64,000 nt of DNA, taken from contig NC_057925.1 in the NCBI RefSeq assembly GCF_018873765.1, positions 43,121,010 to 43,185,009 of the forward strand, in the 5' to 3' direction. This DNA is from Telopea speciosissima (Eukaryota > Streptophyta > Magnoliopsida > Proteales > Proteaceae). Below the pieces are notes generated by a model. It was not told the origin of the DNA, did no database searches, and was given only the letters and a program-made list of their open reading frames with translations. The position numbers and the translations under genes are program-made. Positions 34,434 through 45,327 of the stretch are shown here, in pieces (position 1 is the stretch's first letter; each line of letters starts with the position of its first letter).

Positions 34434-35810
34434 GGTAAATGACAACTAGGATACCCAACCTTTAGTGAAATTGTACATTGGATACCCAAGCTTGGGAAAC
34501 ATATCATTTGGGATACCACATGTTTCAAAACAGGATGTTGGAGGTACCTTACGTTTCACCATATTAAGATTTGAGGTTCTTTATATTTTGGAAATCCTAA
34601 TTTACCCCTGCCCTAGCCACTCCCTCTTCCCTCGCCTGAAATGACTTCACTATCGATGAGAACCCAAAACCAAGATTGCTCATAATCAGGTAGGGATTGA
34701 TCCGCTTTACAACAATTACATCTCATTGAGGGAGATTTTGATCATCGCCCATTAAAAACGAGAATTGAGATTGAGCTTATACAAAGACAAAAAAGAAAAG
34801 GAAATGGGCGGGTTACAATGGTGGGGTGGGGGATGATGGGTTGGTGGGGCGATAGGGTGGGGGCAGCTTTACAGGGAGGAGGTTTCTTCAGAATCCATTG
34901 GTCTTCTCGGCCATGGTTGAAGCCGACAATGGCAGTGTTGACTTCAATTAAGGGGTAGGCAGGGGCACAATGCTTGACAGGGAGTTTCTTTTAAACCCAC
35001 TGGTCTTTTCCTGCAAAACAAGATGAAGAAGAGGATACCAAGAACGACCATACAGTCCAGACTTCGATCCTTTGGACGGTGTATTCGCAGAAGAAGACCC
35101 TCTCTCTCTCTCTCAAGGCTGCAACCCCCTTCCACCAGAAGGTGGGCTGCAGAGATGGCATTGGCAAGGGCAACTTCTGCAGGTGCTGGTGGAGATGCTG
35201 AGGGTAGATTGGTGGTTTGGAAGGCTGATGATGATGCACAGGTGCTAGTTTCAGCAGAGTGGGATGGGGTTGGTCGTGCGGGAATGAGGGTGAGGGGTGG
35301 GGCTGGTGGGCGCCACGACTGCCAAGGGGGCGGGTCGTTGCAGTAGGCATTATGGTGGAGGTGGATGCACAGAGAAGATGATGGGTGCAGTGGGGATAGG
35401 CAGAGTGGGGTGGGGTTGGTCGTGCGGGAAGGAGGGTGAGGGGTGGGGTTGGTGGGCGCCATGACCGCCAAGGGGGCGGGTCATTGCGTTAGGCATTATG
35501 GTGGAGGTGGATGCACAGAGAAGACGATGGGTGCAGTGGGGATGGTGGTGTGGGGAAGACTAGGATGTGGGATGGGGTTTCCAAACAGAGGGGATGAGTT
35601 TAGGGGCAGGAGAACATGGTAGGGCAGAGTTGCAGGGGAGGGGTGGTGACAGCGGTGGTCGCTGTGGTAGTGGTGATGGAGTGAGTATGTGTGATTATGG
35701 TGGGATATAATTGGAACTGCAAAAAATGGTACCTTAAACATAATTTATCAATCATTGGATATCCAATGTACAATTTTACCAAACGTTGGGTACCCTAGGT
35801 GTCATTTACC
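34434..35810. mobile_element. TIR element, 1377 bp, GC-rich interior
   Basis: The ends are inverted repeats of about 50 bp: GGTAAATGACAACTAGGATA on the left and, inverted from the right, GGTAAATGACACCTAGGGTA; both continue through CATTGGATA(C/T)CCAA. Runs of A flank both sides, so a target duplication cannot be read. The GC-rich interior with a tandem duplication looks like acquired host sequence. The frames inside (35023-35346 plus; 34944-35471 minus) are low-complexity and not called. Confidence 0.8.
35253..35545. repeat. Tandem duplication, about 147 bp x 2
   Basis: Units 35253-35399 and 35400-35545 share GCAGAGTGGG(A/G)TGGGGTTGG, GGGCGCCA(C/T)GAC and GGCATTATGGTGGAGGTGG with few differences. 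Contained within the TIR element. Confidence 0.9.
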
Positions 35811-35880
35811 AAAAAAAAAAAATTATATGTATCTTTAAATTGGGTTCATTCCTTGGAGAGTTTAATGGTAGTAATAGTTA

Positions 35881-36153
35881 GAATACCTTCATTGGTTATG
35901 GCGTGTTATTGCTGTCCTCTTCTCTCTGTTTTTTCCCTTTTTCTCCGTCCTACTCTCAGGTACAATTTTTCTGCTCCCTTCCTTATAAATGCCTCCCTTC
36001 TTTGATCCTGCCAGTAATGTTAGTTGCAGGGACAAAGAAGGCATTTATAAGGAGGGAGCAGAAAAATCGTACCTGAGAGTAGGAAGGAGAAAAGGGGAAA
36101 AAAAAACAGAGAGAAGGGGATAGCAGTACCATGCCACAACCAATGAAGGTATC
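35881..36153. repeat. Palindrome with about 125 bp arms
   Basis: The left arm (from GAATACCTTCATTGGTTATG) and right arm (inverted GATACCTTCATTGGTTGTGG) are near-perfect inverted copies around a centre at about 36020. No ORF. A foldback MITE is likely; exact ends are not fixed. Confidence 0.8.
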
Positions 36154-36213
36154 ATAAGCACCAACTTCCATTCCCAATCATTCCAACTAACATCGTTCAA
36201 TACATGCTGTTTT

Positions 36214-39200
36214 ATAGAATTAAGCAAAACAAATTCTAATCCTAACCTAAATCTGAAACAGGCTTTAACTCCAACTGGATTTACGACTCATATCGTTAAC
36301 TAACAACAAGAAGATAAAACTAAATTTGATATAAATATCCCTAATTAAATCAATGTGCTTTAGATTCAATATCTGAAAATCCTTTCAACATCAACGACCA
36401 TTCAACATAGCAACAGTTGGTATGACCAAGACAATAAAAACTCCTTTGTTTTTTCTTCAGACTTGCAGAATTTTTTTTTCTTCTTCTGACATAATGTAAC
36501 AAACCTAAGCCTAACAAACAAGGGCCTTTAGATGAGAAGAGTAGAGAGAGAACTGGTTCAACGATACCTCCAATCTTTATTATAACTAGCAATTGTACTT
36601 TTGATAGGAATAACAATCAGATAAGGAAACTGAAACAAGGAAACTATAATCTGCACAACGATAAACTACTAAAACTCTATCTAACTTATGTTGTATTGTT
36701 GTGTTAAAAGTATGGTGTTCGAAAGTTGTTTGATTGTCTTCTGTCATTTTTCCTTACAGTGAACAGTGCATGAGATGGACCTGATTATAAGGGGCAGTAG
36801 AAGAGAAAACGAGATGGACTCCGGATACATGATTAGGATTAGAACCATTTTCCTAGTAGACATCACACGTCCATAATTCATCTCCCAATTCCTTTGAATT
36901 TGCTAATTTGTACTTACCAGAACCATTAATCCTCATCAAATTCTTGGAAACAGTTGGGGACAGAAGAAAATAGAGGGAGGGGGGAGGAAGGGTGGGAGCT
37001 TATGAACAAATTGAATTGGCGTCCACTACACTTCTCCATTAAGATATGTCAACAGCACAACCAGAGAGAATTGATCCAACAAATCCACTCAGTAAATTCT
37101 GGGGGCCCAATATGCTCTGTTGTTGCTAGACTTTTGGATGGTTTATCAAAATCTGGACGGGTTGATGAAGCCCGTCATTTATTTAATGAAATGACAGATC
37201 GAGATGAGTTCACTTGGAATACCATGATTGCTGCGTATGCCAGATCAGGACGGCTAACTGAAGCTCGACAACTTTTTGATGAGACCCCAAATCGGAGTTC
37301 TATTGCATGGTCTTCCCTTATCTCTGGGTATTCTCGTGTGGGATGTGGTATGGAAGCGTTTGAGTTGTTTTGGGAAATGCAATTGGAAGGACTCAAGTCA
37401 AGCCCAACCAATACACTTTGGGCAGTGTTCTTTGTGCCTGCTCCATTGCTGTGGCACTGCAAAGAGGGCAGCAGATTCATGCCTATGCTATCAAGACTCA
37501 ATTTGATACAAACGTTTTTGTTGTCATAGGACTTGTGGACATGTATGCTAAGGGCAAGCAAGTTTTGGAGGCAGAGTATTTATTTGAGACTATGCCTGAC
37601 AAAAATAATCATGTGTTGTGGACTGCCATGGTCACTGGATACTCTCAGAATGGGGATGCAATCAGAGCAATGCAATGTTTCCAACGCATGAGGTTGGAAG
37701 GCATTGGGTCAAATCAGTTCACCTTTCCTAGTGTGTTAACTAGTTGTGCAGCAGCTCTGGCCCTTGGATTTGGAAAGCAAGTACATGGTTGCATAATTCA
37801 GAGTGGTTTCGGGGCAAACATATTTGTTGAGAGTGCATTAGTTGATATGTATGCAAAGTGTAGGGACTTGAATAGTGCAAGGAAGGTATTGGAGGCTATG
37901 GAGGTTGAAGACAATGTTTCTTGGAATTCTTTGATTGTGGGCTGTGTGAGGCAAGGGTTAGAAGAAGAAGCACTTTCCTTATTTAAGACAATGCACTTGA
38001 AAAATATGAGGATGGATGATTTCACTTACCCATCTATTCTAAACTCGTTTGCCTCCATTATGGATATACAAAATGCCCAGTCTGTTCATTGCTTGATTGT
38101 GAAAATTGGTTTTGAATCTTACAGACATGTGAGCAACGCTCTTGTAGACATGTATGCAAAGCAAGGAAGTTTAGATTGAGCTTCTAGAGTTTTCCACAAA
38201 ATGCCTAAGCAGGATGTGGTGTCGTGGACTTCGTTGATCATTGGTTACACACACCACAGGTCCCATGAAGAAGCACTGATGTTGTTTTGTTATATGACAA
38301 TTGCAGGTATTGATCCAGACCAATTTGTCATTGCCAGCATTTTGAGTGCCTGTGCTGAACTAACTGTTTTAGAGTTTGGGCGACAAGTGCATGCCAATTT
38401 CATTAGATGTGGCTTTCAATCATCCTTATCAGTAGAGAATTCACTGGTAACAATGTATGCTAAATGCGGGTGCATAGAGGATGCTTATCAAGTATTTGAC
38501 TCCATGCCAATCCAGGACGTGGTCTCTTGGACTGCTTTGATTGTTGGCCTTGCTAAGAATGGTAGGGGAAAAGACTCCCTTCTACTCTATGAGAAGATGA
38601 TCATGACTGGCACAAGCCTTGACTTTGTTACTTTTATTGGCTTGCTGTTCGCTTGCAGCCATGCAGGTCTTGTCAATGATGGTTGCCGCTACTTCCAGTC
38701 TATGTATAAGGTCTATGGTATTACACCTGGCCCTGAACACTATGCTTGTATAATTGATCTTCTTGGGCGATCTGGGAAGATGGATGAAGTGAAGGAATTG
38801 TTGAATCAAATGACAATTAAACCTGATGCAACTATATGGAAGGCAATGCTAGCTGCATGTAGGATCCATGGGAACTTGGAGTTGGCTGTAGGAGCTGCAA
38901 GGAACCTCTTTGAATTGGAACCTTCCAATGCAGTACCATATGTTCTTTTATCTAATATTTATTCAGCAGTTGGTAGATGGGATGATGTTGCAAATGTACA
39001 TAGACTGATGAAGTCAAAAGGTATTACTAAGGAGCCTGGATGTAGTTGGATTGAGATGAACAAAAGAATCCACACCTTTATGGCTGAAGATAGAAGCCAC
39101 CAAATGATGTTGGAAATATATGCCAAGCTCAATGAGCTAATGATCTCAATTAAGAAAGTTGGGTATGTGCCAGACATGGATTGTGTGCTCCATGACATGG

Positions 39201-39880
39201 AAGAAGAGGGTAAGGAGCTTGGTGTTGCTTATCATAGTGAGAAGTTAGCTATTGCTTTTGGTCTTCTCAGCATGCCTCTTGGAGTGCCTATTAGGATTTT
39301 CAAGAATCTCCGTGTGTGTGGGGATTGCCACACTGCTATGAAATTCATATCAAAAGTTTTTGAACGGCGTATTATCTTAAGGGATCCAAATTGTTTTCAT
39401 CACTTCAGTGAGGGAACATGTTCTTGTAAGGATTATTGGTAGAATCATTGCACTTGCATCTTTTAATCTGCTCTGCCTCGGCCTCATTATCTTCCCCATT
39501 TTCTGAGGGTTCTTGAATTTGGTAAAAGCTATGGATATGAAAATAGAGTAGACTTAGCTGAGGTATATCGATTCTATAGCAAGAAGTATATCAGCCACAA
39601 AAATCGAATCATGGTTGGTTCATGACCTCAATTAGTGGACCAGCCTAATTGGTCATAGGACCAACCAGTTTTGGAACTGGGCCAGCCCACTTGGCCTGGG
39701 GTTTTTGGGTCCCTCAAACCCAATCGTGGGGATAGCTATACAAACTTGGACAACAAGACAAGCAATTGGGATCGATTGGAAGACTTCTAGAAAAAGTTGG
39801 TGTAATTTCAGTCATTTCGACTTTTCCTCCATTGCATGTTCCAAGTATCGGCTGATCCGATCTGATCTGATCCATTGCAT
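36214..39880 (+). repeat. Segmental duplication, copy B (no transposon insertions)
   Basis: Collinear with copy A (2370-16890) but lacking all the insertions, so it serves as the empty-site reference. It includes about 790 bp upstream of the PPR start without another gene. Confidence 0.85.
37002..39442 (+). pseudogene. DYW-class PPR gene, copy B, two disabling changes
   Basis: The family directs C-to-U editing of plastid or mitochondrial transcripts: PPR repeats bind the RNA and the DYW domain acts as the cytidine deaminase. The start at 37002 (MNKLNWRPLHFSIK) is conserved with copy A. Repeats of P/L/S type follow (for example GRVDEARHLFNEM, DKNNHVLWTAMVTGYSQNG). The C-terminus has the E/PG region (EPGCSWIEM), the deaminase zinc motif (HSEK...CGDC) and a terminal DYW. 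Corrected length would be about 811 codons, normal for the class. Two lesions break it: a 5 bp tandem duplication of TCAAG near 37397, and TGA at 38177-38179 where copy A has TGG (Trp). The last 413 codons (38201-39442) are open. No organelle transit peptide is obvious. Confidence 0.9.
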
Positions 39881-40075
39881 TGTTGGGAGTTTCCACCTCA
39901 AACCCAATCGGGGATAGCTATACAAACTCGGACAACAAGACAAGCAATTGGGATCGATTGGAAGACTCTAGAAAAAGTTGGTGTAATTTCAGTCATTTGA
40001 CTTTTCCTCCATTGCATGTTCCAAGTGTCGGCTGATCCGATCTGAACCATTGCATTGTTGGGAGTTTCCAAAGCG
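39715..40075. repeat. Tandem duplication, about 184 bp x 2
   Basis: Units 39715-39898 and 39899 to about 40075 share CAAACCCAATCG, GACAACAAGACAAGCAATTG and GCATTGTTGGGAGTTTCC. Copy A has one unit, so the duplication is specific to B. Confidence 0.88.
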
Positions 40076-41369
40076 GGCTTGGAAATGAACGAAATGAAAG
40101 AACGAAGAAACAGAGAGGGGAATTAGACTAAAAATTACACTAAAGAGCAAATTGTCACAGAAGAGAGAATTCAGAATTGAGAAGAGAGAGAAAAGGTTTT
40201 ATAGAGAGATTGTAAGCTCTAGTGGGTTCTCACACAGCACAACTTAAAAAGGAAAAATTGGGAGAGAGAGAGAGAGAGACAATGACGTGGTAGGAACCGA
40301 AGAAGGCAAAGAAGACTTGAGAGGACTGTAAAGGATGACGGAATAATTTGATTTTTGACAACCCTAAAAATCAATTGATGTCAAATAGCAAATGTAATCA
40401 AGGAGAAAAGCTTACCTTCAGTCCCAGTTGGTAGAAACGCCCGACTCAGGTAGGTGAGCAGTTCAAACCTGCAGAGGAAGAGTGGCCATGGTGCAGTGTG
40501 AGGGGAATGACAATGGTGATGGCGACGTCGGCGATGGGAATGGCTAGCGATGGTGGCGTTGATTGATCGGAGATGGAATGGAGGCAAAGGTTCTCTCGGT
40601 TGTTCAGCAACGATGGAGCTTTTCTCTCTGATTTTCATTTTTTTTTAAAATTTGAGAAAATAATGCTTTGGGGGTAAAAAAGTAATATCACTTTATTCCA
40701 ATTGGGGTAAATAAGGAATGAGGTGTTATTAAGGATATTTTGGGCATTTAGATTAAAATTGGGAGATGAGCTCATCACTTAACTGTTCTAATCTAACAGT
40801 AGGGGTACGGTTGTAAGATTTTTTTTTAAATACAGGGGAGGTTTTTGAAATAGATGAATTTTCACAGGCGATAGAAGTAATAGATTCAAACTATAGGGGT
40901 GATAAACGTAATTTTCCCTCTTAAAACAATTACATGAAGAGGTTAAAAAATGAGGTACTGAGTTTTCCTTATGACATGTTGAAAGGGAATCTTTTGACCA
41001 CAACTTTTCAATGGGCAAGAAAAGGTATCACATATAGGGAGAGGGTGTTATCGATTTCGTCCAATAAGGACAATGTTTTAAGACCCTAGGAAGGTGTGGC
41101 TGAACCCTTCCTCACATGATAGAAGGAAAACTTTCTTCAAAAACGAGTTTAAAGTTTCAAAGTGATATTATGCACTTGATCTTTTGCGAATTTTACTCAC
41201 GTTTAAGGACTTTCCCTACTTATTTTATGCATAAACTTAGGCCAATGGGATGTGTGTGTGATTTCCTATTACATGAATAATTAATTCATCCGGCCAGTTT
41301 ATTTTGCTCTGCTCTCATTCAGCAAGCTCTCTAACACTAAGCTAGCGCTAACCTTTTTTGGACTTGGCT
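40076..41369. other. Intergenic, no gene seen
   Basis: GA-rich and AT-rich sequence with a short (GA) run near 40262-40279. The minus-strand frame 40381-40638 is His/Arg/Ser low-complexity and is not called. Confidence 0.6.
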
Positions 41370-41552
41370 CTTGTGCAGCTGCGGCGGGAGCTGCACAAGT
41401 GCAACATCAAAACCACCCCAAATACAGGGGGAGGTGATCATTTCACATGTGGGGCTCAGATGGGACCCACCTATGAAATGATTACCTTACTCCTATTTTT
41501 CCTATCGTTTAACGGTGCTGCAGTTGTGCAGCTCCTGCCACAGCTGCACAAG
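41370..41552. mobile_element. Foldback MITE, 183 bp
   Basis: The ends CTTGTGCAGCTGCGGCGGGA and, inverted, CTTGTGCAGCTGTGGCAGGA form inverted repeats of about 29 bp, with further inner pairing (GATCATTTCA / TGAAATGATTA). No ORF. No clear target duplication. Confidence 0.8.
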
Positions 41553-41959
41553 ACCTATTTTCACCTCTCTTTATCCTATCTGTCCTCTTCGCTACCTGTC
41601 AATAGTATTAGCTTTCTAACAAAACAAGTAACTAGCGCATCTCTTCCCTCTTCGGGGCCAACCGTTGACTTCCTCTAACGAGCGGTGAAACGTTTTAACG
41701 GTTTAATTTTCTTTTGCAAGGTATTGTTTTGTCGTCACTTGACACACTTTGATAGACATGGAACCCGGGTTCGGATCTCTCACGGCCGCACCCAGCTCCT
41801 TGTCAAATTTTAGCCTAAATTAAGTGTTTAAAATGGCTGGAAAGAGAGTTTAAAGTTGTATAAAATTAAAAGAATACCATTTTAATATATACGTGATATT
41901 TTCATAATTTTTTGTTCCACTTTGACCTCATCACTCGCATGGATGTAGGATTCCCAATC
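41553..41959. other. Intergenic, no gene seen
   Basis: No coding signal or repeat recognised. Confidence 0.5.
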
Positions 41960-41964
41960 ATATG

Positions 41965-42405
41965 TGTTGATAAAAACAAAGCCCAGAAATCGAGAAACAG
42001 AGAAAGCACATAACACAACACTAGAGATTTATGTGGCTCATCCTCAAGATGGGAAGCTATGTCCACGACTGAGTAATAGAACAGATTTCACTATCTTTTG
42101 AAAATGTTACAAAATTTCTCATATAATCCTCTTAGAGATAAGAACATTTTATAGAGAAGCCCTAATCCAAGGAAGTACAAAAATATCCTTGGACCCAAAA
42201 ATTGCCAAATCGGATAGGATCGGATCAAAACATAACATATATTCTAAAATATACATTCGAAGTTCTCGACGAGCTTGACACAGCTCCTTACCCCGACGGG
42301 GGCATACACCATTTTTGGGCAATCCGAGATCGTTTCGAGGCTGAAATGGCCCTCCGAAGATCCCAACAGCATATTTGGATCGAAAATCAAGCTTCACCAA
42401 TAACA
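41965..42405. mobile_element. Solo LTR, 441 bp (family S461, second copy)
   Basis: It starts TGTTGATAAAAAC and ends CACCAATAACA, and aligns along its length with 10115-10575 (for example AGATTTATGTGG, GAAAATGTTACAAAA, CCGAGATCGTTTCGAGGC). The flanks ATATG (41960-41964) and ACATG (42406-42410) match at four of five bases. Confidence 0.8.
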
Positions 42406-42418
42406 ACATGGACCCACT

Positions 42419-43264
42419 TGTTGGGAAATAACTGGATTACCCGAATGCGTAGCGGAAATGGATCGGATATGAACCCTTTCATTCAAGTTTGAGATCTCTT
42501 CCCATAACGTACAAAAAATAAACGGGAAACATAGGTTATATTAGAACTGTAATTGTAATTCTTCCTCTAGATAATAGTTCTTTCACACTTGAACAACGAA
42601 GGGAATTGACGATCACCAATTCTTGATGCTTCAATCCAATCCAAAATCAACATAAACTATTCACCAACGAATTAGGGTTTCATAAATCCAAAACCTCATA
42701 CCACAAATATCTAAGAAAGAGAGAGAGAGAGAGAGACAGAGAGAGATGGGGGGAGGGTGCAACTGTGCAAGCTCGGCTAGCAAAGCTGCCCACGCCCCCT
42801 TCTGGTGTGTATTTATAATCCTCAATCCTAATGCGTTGAGGTGGATCCCAATTCCCACTTTCCTAAAATGATTGGGAGACTTGTTGATGAAGTAATTTGA
42901 TTTGCAATCCATCTTGCTTTTAAAGAGGAAAGAGGTATAATCCGGGATTTTGTGATCTCTTTAACTATAGTTCATAATTTTATCAAATAAAATATCATGA
43001 TTAAAAAATCATTAACTTATTTTAATTTCTCAATTAAATTTCATGAGGAATTAAACTCTTTAATTTGCATATAAGACCTTCCATTAAACAATATCCAATG
43101 ATGGACTATAGGGCATGTAATTAAATACTGTCAAACCTCAATCCATTTTACACGTCTTTAATCAGAGATTCAGTGATCTTAATCAGATGACAAAAACACG
43201 ATCAAACATCATTGAAATAATATAATAATATATTTGATACTATTGTAAATAATTTACAAAAACA
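42419..43264. mobile_element. Solo LTR-like element, 846 bp
   Basis: It starts TGTTGGGAAATAACTGG and ends TTACAAAAACA, with exact flanking CCACT at 42414-42418 and 43265-43269. No domains. A (GA)n run lies at about 42718-42736. It begins 13 bp after the previous solo LTR ends. Confidence 0.75.
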
Positions 43265-44142
43265 CCACTAGATCTAGATTCCAATCCGATTGATATCAGA
43301 CTTTCTCTCTACCTGATACTCCCCAATCAAGGGTAGTGGATTCCATGTCGAACATCTGTTTCGTTCACGATGCACAATCACGAATTCAACACATCGATAT
43401 ATAGTCCACATGGCATCAACCACTGGTGTACCAAAACCTGCAATGTAACACCACAACAATAATGATCTCTCAAGTCCAAGGGTCAACTTGTGATAAGTAC
43501 GCATCTTTATTTAATACAATAAGCAGTAATACATGCAAGAATATGTACCAGATTCTTTTCTATACACATACATGATGCGTCATTACATTTATGCTCTGAA
43601 ATCATCATTTCTAGTGACATACAATATAACAATCATATGAACAGGATGTCAAGTCATATCCCTAATTGATAACAGTTTTGAGTGAAAAAACCCATGAAAC
43701 AAACTTATAAGCCCCTAAATATAGATCATGCAATAAATAGAATTTATGATTATTTATTTCAAAAATATTCAGGTTTGATGGATACTTGTGTCCCTCCAAT
43801 TCTACTATGTGGCATTCTATGACTCATATCTTATACCTAGTCACGTTTTTTTTTTTTTTTTTAAGATAGATAGTATCACTTTATTGAAAAGAAAAGAAAA
43901 ATAACTATACATTGAGTATTGGCTAAGCTAACTCGGGATTGAGTTAAGAATGGGACCGAGTAGACTCAAGATCCGATCCCAACTACTCCGGTATATATCA
44001 AATCCTTTATCTCCCTTCTCAACAACCAAAAGCAAGGAGGTGTGAATTGAAAGAACTATTTATGATTTACAAATACAAGACATCTTGAAAAATTCCGAGC
44101 TTTCTTGGCTTTCTCCCTCCTTGTGAGATCATTGTTATAACG
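43265..44142. other. Intergenic, no gene seen
   Basis: AT-rich with a T-run near 43846-43862. Retroelement-like text at the left edge, nothing assignable. Confidence 0.5.
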
Positions 44143-45151
44143 TTAAGACGTAGGAGGAGGAGGAGGGCTCAGAATTGGATCGCTATGATCAGGAAGAAGC
44201 ATTCTGGTATTGAGTGCAATGGAGATGATCAAGGCAAAGGAGACCAGAACCGAGAGTCCCGATAGCCCATACATTAGTCCTTGTGCTATGCCATCCTTCA
44301 CTTGTTGTGCGTATTGTGTCGCAGCTAGGGCCAACATCGTGACGGGAAACGAGTACGCCCACCATGCAACGTTGAATTTCTTCACGGCTTTCTTGAATAA
44401 GCTAGCTTGACCTTGAAACCTATTCATTCATTCATAATATTCGCACGTACAGAGAGACATATATGATCAATTTCATTGTTGAATTGAATGTTGATCGATC
44501 GATCAATCGATCACCAACAAAAAAATAAAAAAAAATTGGTGCATGCATGCATGCATAGTGACATAGAGATATTGATAGAAGGACGGAATTTCCCTCCATC
44601 CACGGTGAATGCTGGGATTCCATTCACCAAGGGGCCAGAGAAGGAGGGAATGGATATGATATTGGGAGGGTATTTTGAAATATACTAGGACCCTAGGATG
44701 ATGGGTGAATCGTCTTCTATGGGTGGAGGGAATCTTAGTTCTTACTAGAATTTGACTTTATTCATGAAACCATGATATTTTGGTTTTATAGAGGAAATCG
44801 TAGTGTGCCTCCTTCTCAAATAGAGAAAATATAAGATTGTTCTTTTGCCTTCAAATTTAGTCTTTCATTCATCTTGTACGATGACTCCACAACTCCATCT
44901 TTTAATTCCTTCAACTTTTCCCATAACCCACTAATAATAATTTTCGTAACTTTTACTACCTAGTAATGAAACAACAATGTATAATAACCAACACAAACTT
45001 CATAACAACATCATAACTTCATCCACATTCCAATTCCCCATCCGCGTACACGTAACCGAAAAAAAAAAAAAGTACAATGGTTGTGCCTTCCACAGTCCAC
45101 ACCCAGCCAGCAACCCCCTCTCTCTCTCTCTCTCTCTCTTTCTCTGATCCA

Positions 45152-45327
45152 GATCCTCTGCTGCCAAGCTGCCCGTCCTGTCGTGTTGCACAGACACGGC
45201 AAGGAGTGCAATGACCGCCTTACCCTTGCTCGAACGCCTTGCCAGAATGGAGGTAAGGCGATCATTGTACATTTTGTTATGTCTGCGCAGCAGGGCGCAG
45301 GACGGCAGCTCGGCAGTAGAGATCCAA
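45152..45327. mobile_element. Foldback MITE (family F1) in the SLAH1 intron
   Basis: Inverted arms: left CTGCCAAGCTGCCCGTCCTG and inverted right CTGCCGAGCTGCCGTCCTG, meeting near AATGACCGCCTTACCC. The same family occurs at 50903-51055. It lies inside the anion-channel intron, preceded by a (CT)n run at 45117-45139. Confidence 0.8.

Noticed and set aside
35023-35471. Frames of 107-175 codons on both strands, Arg/Pro/Gly-rich
   Set aside because: GC-rich repeated DNA inside a TIR element; overlapping frames on both strands and low complexity argue against a gene.
40381-40638. 85-codon minus-strand frame
   Set aside because: His/Arg/Ser low-complexity with no recognisable domain.
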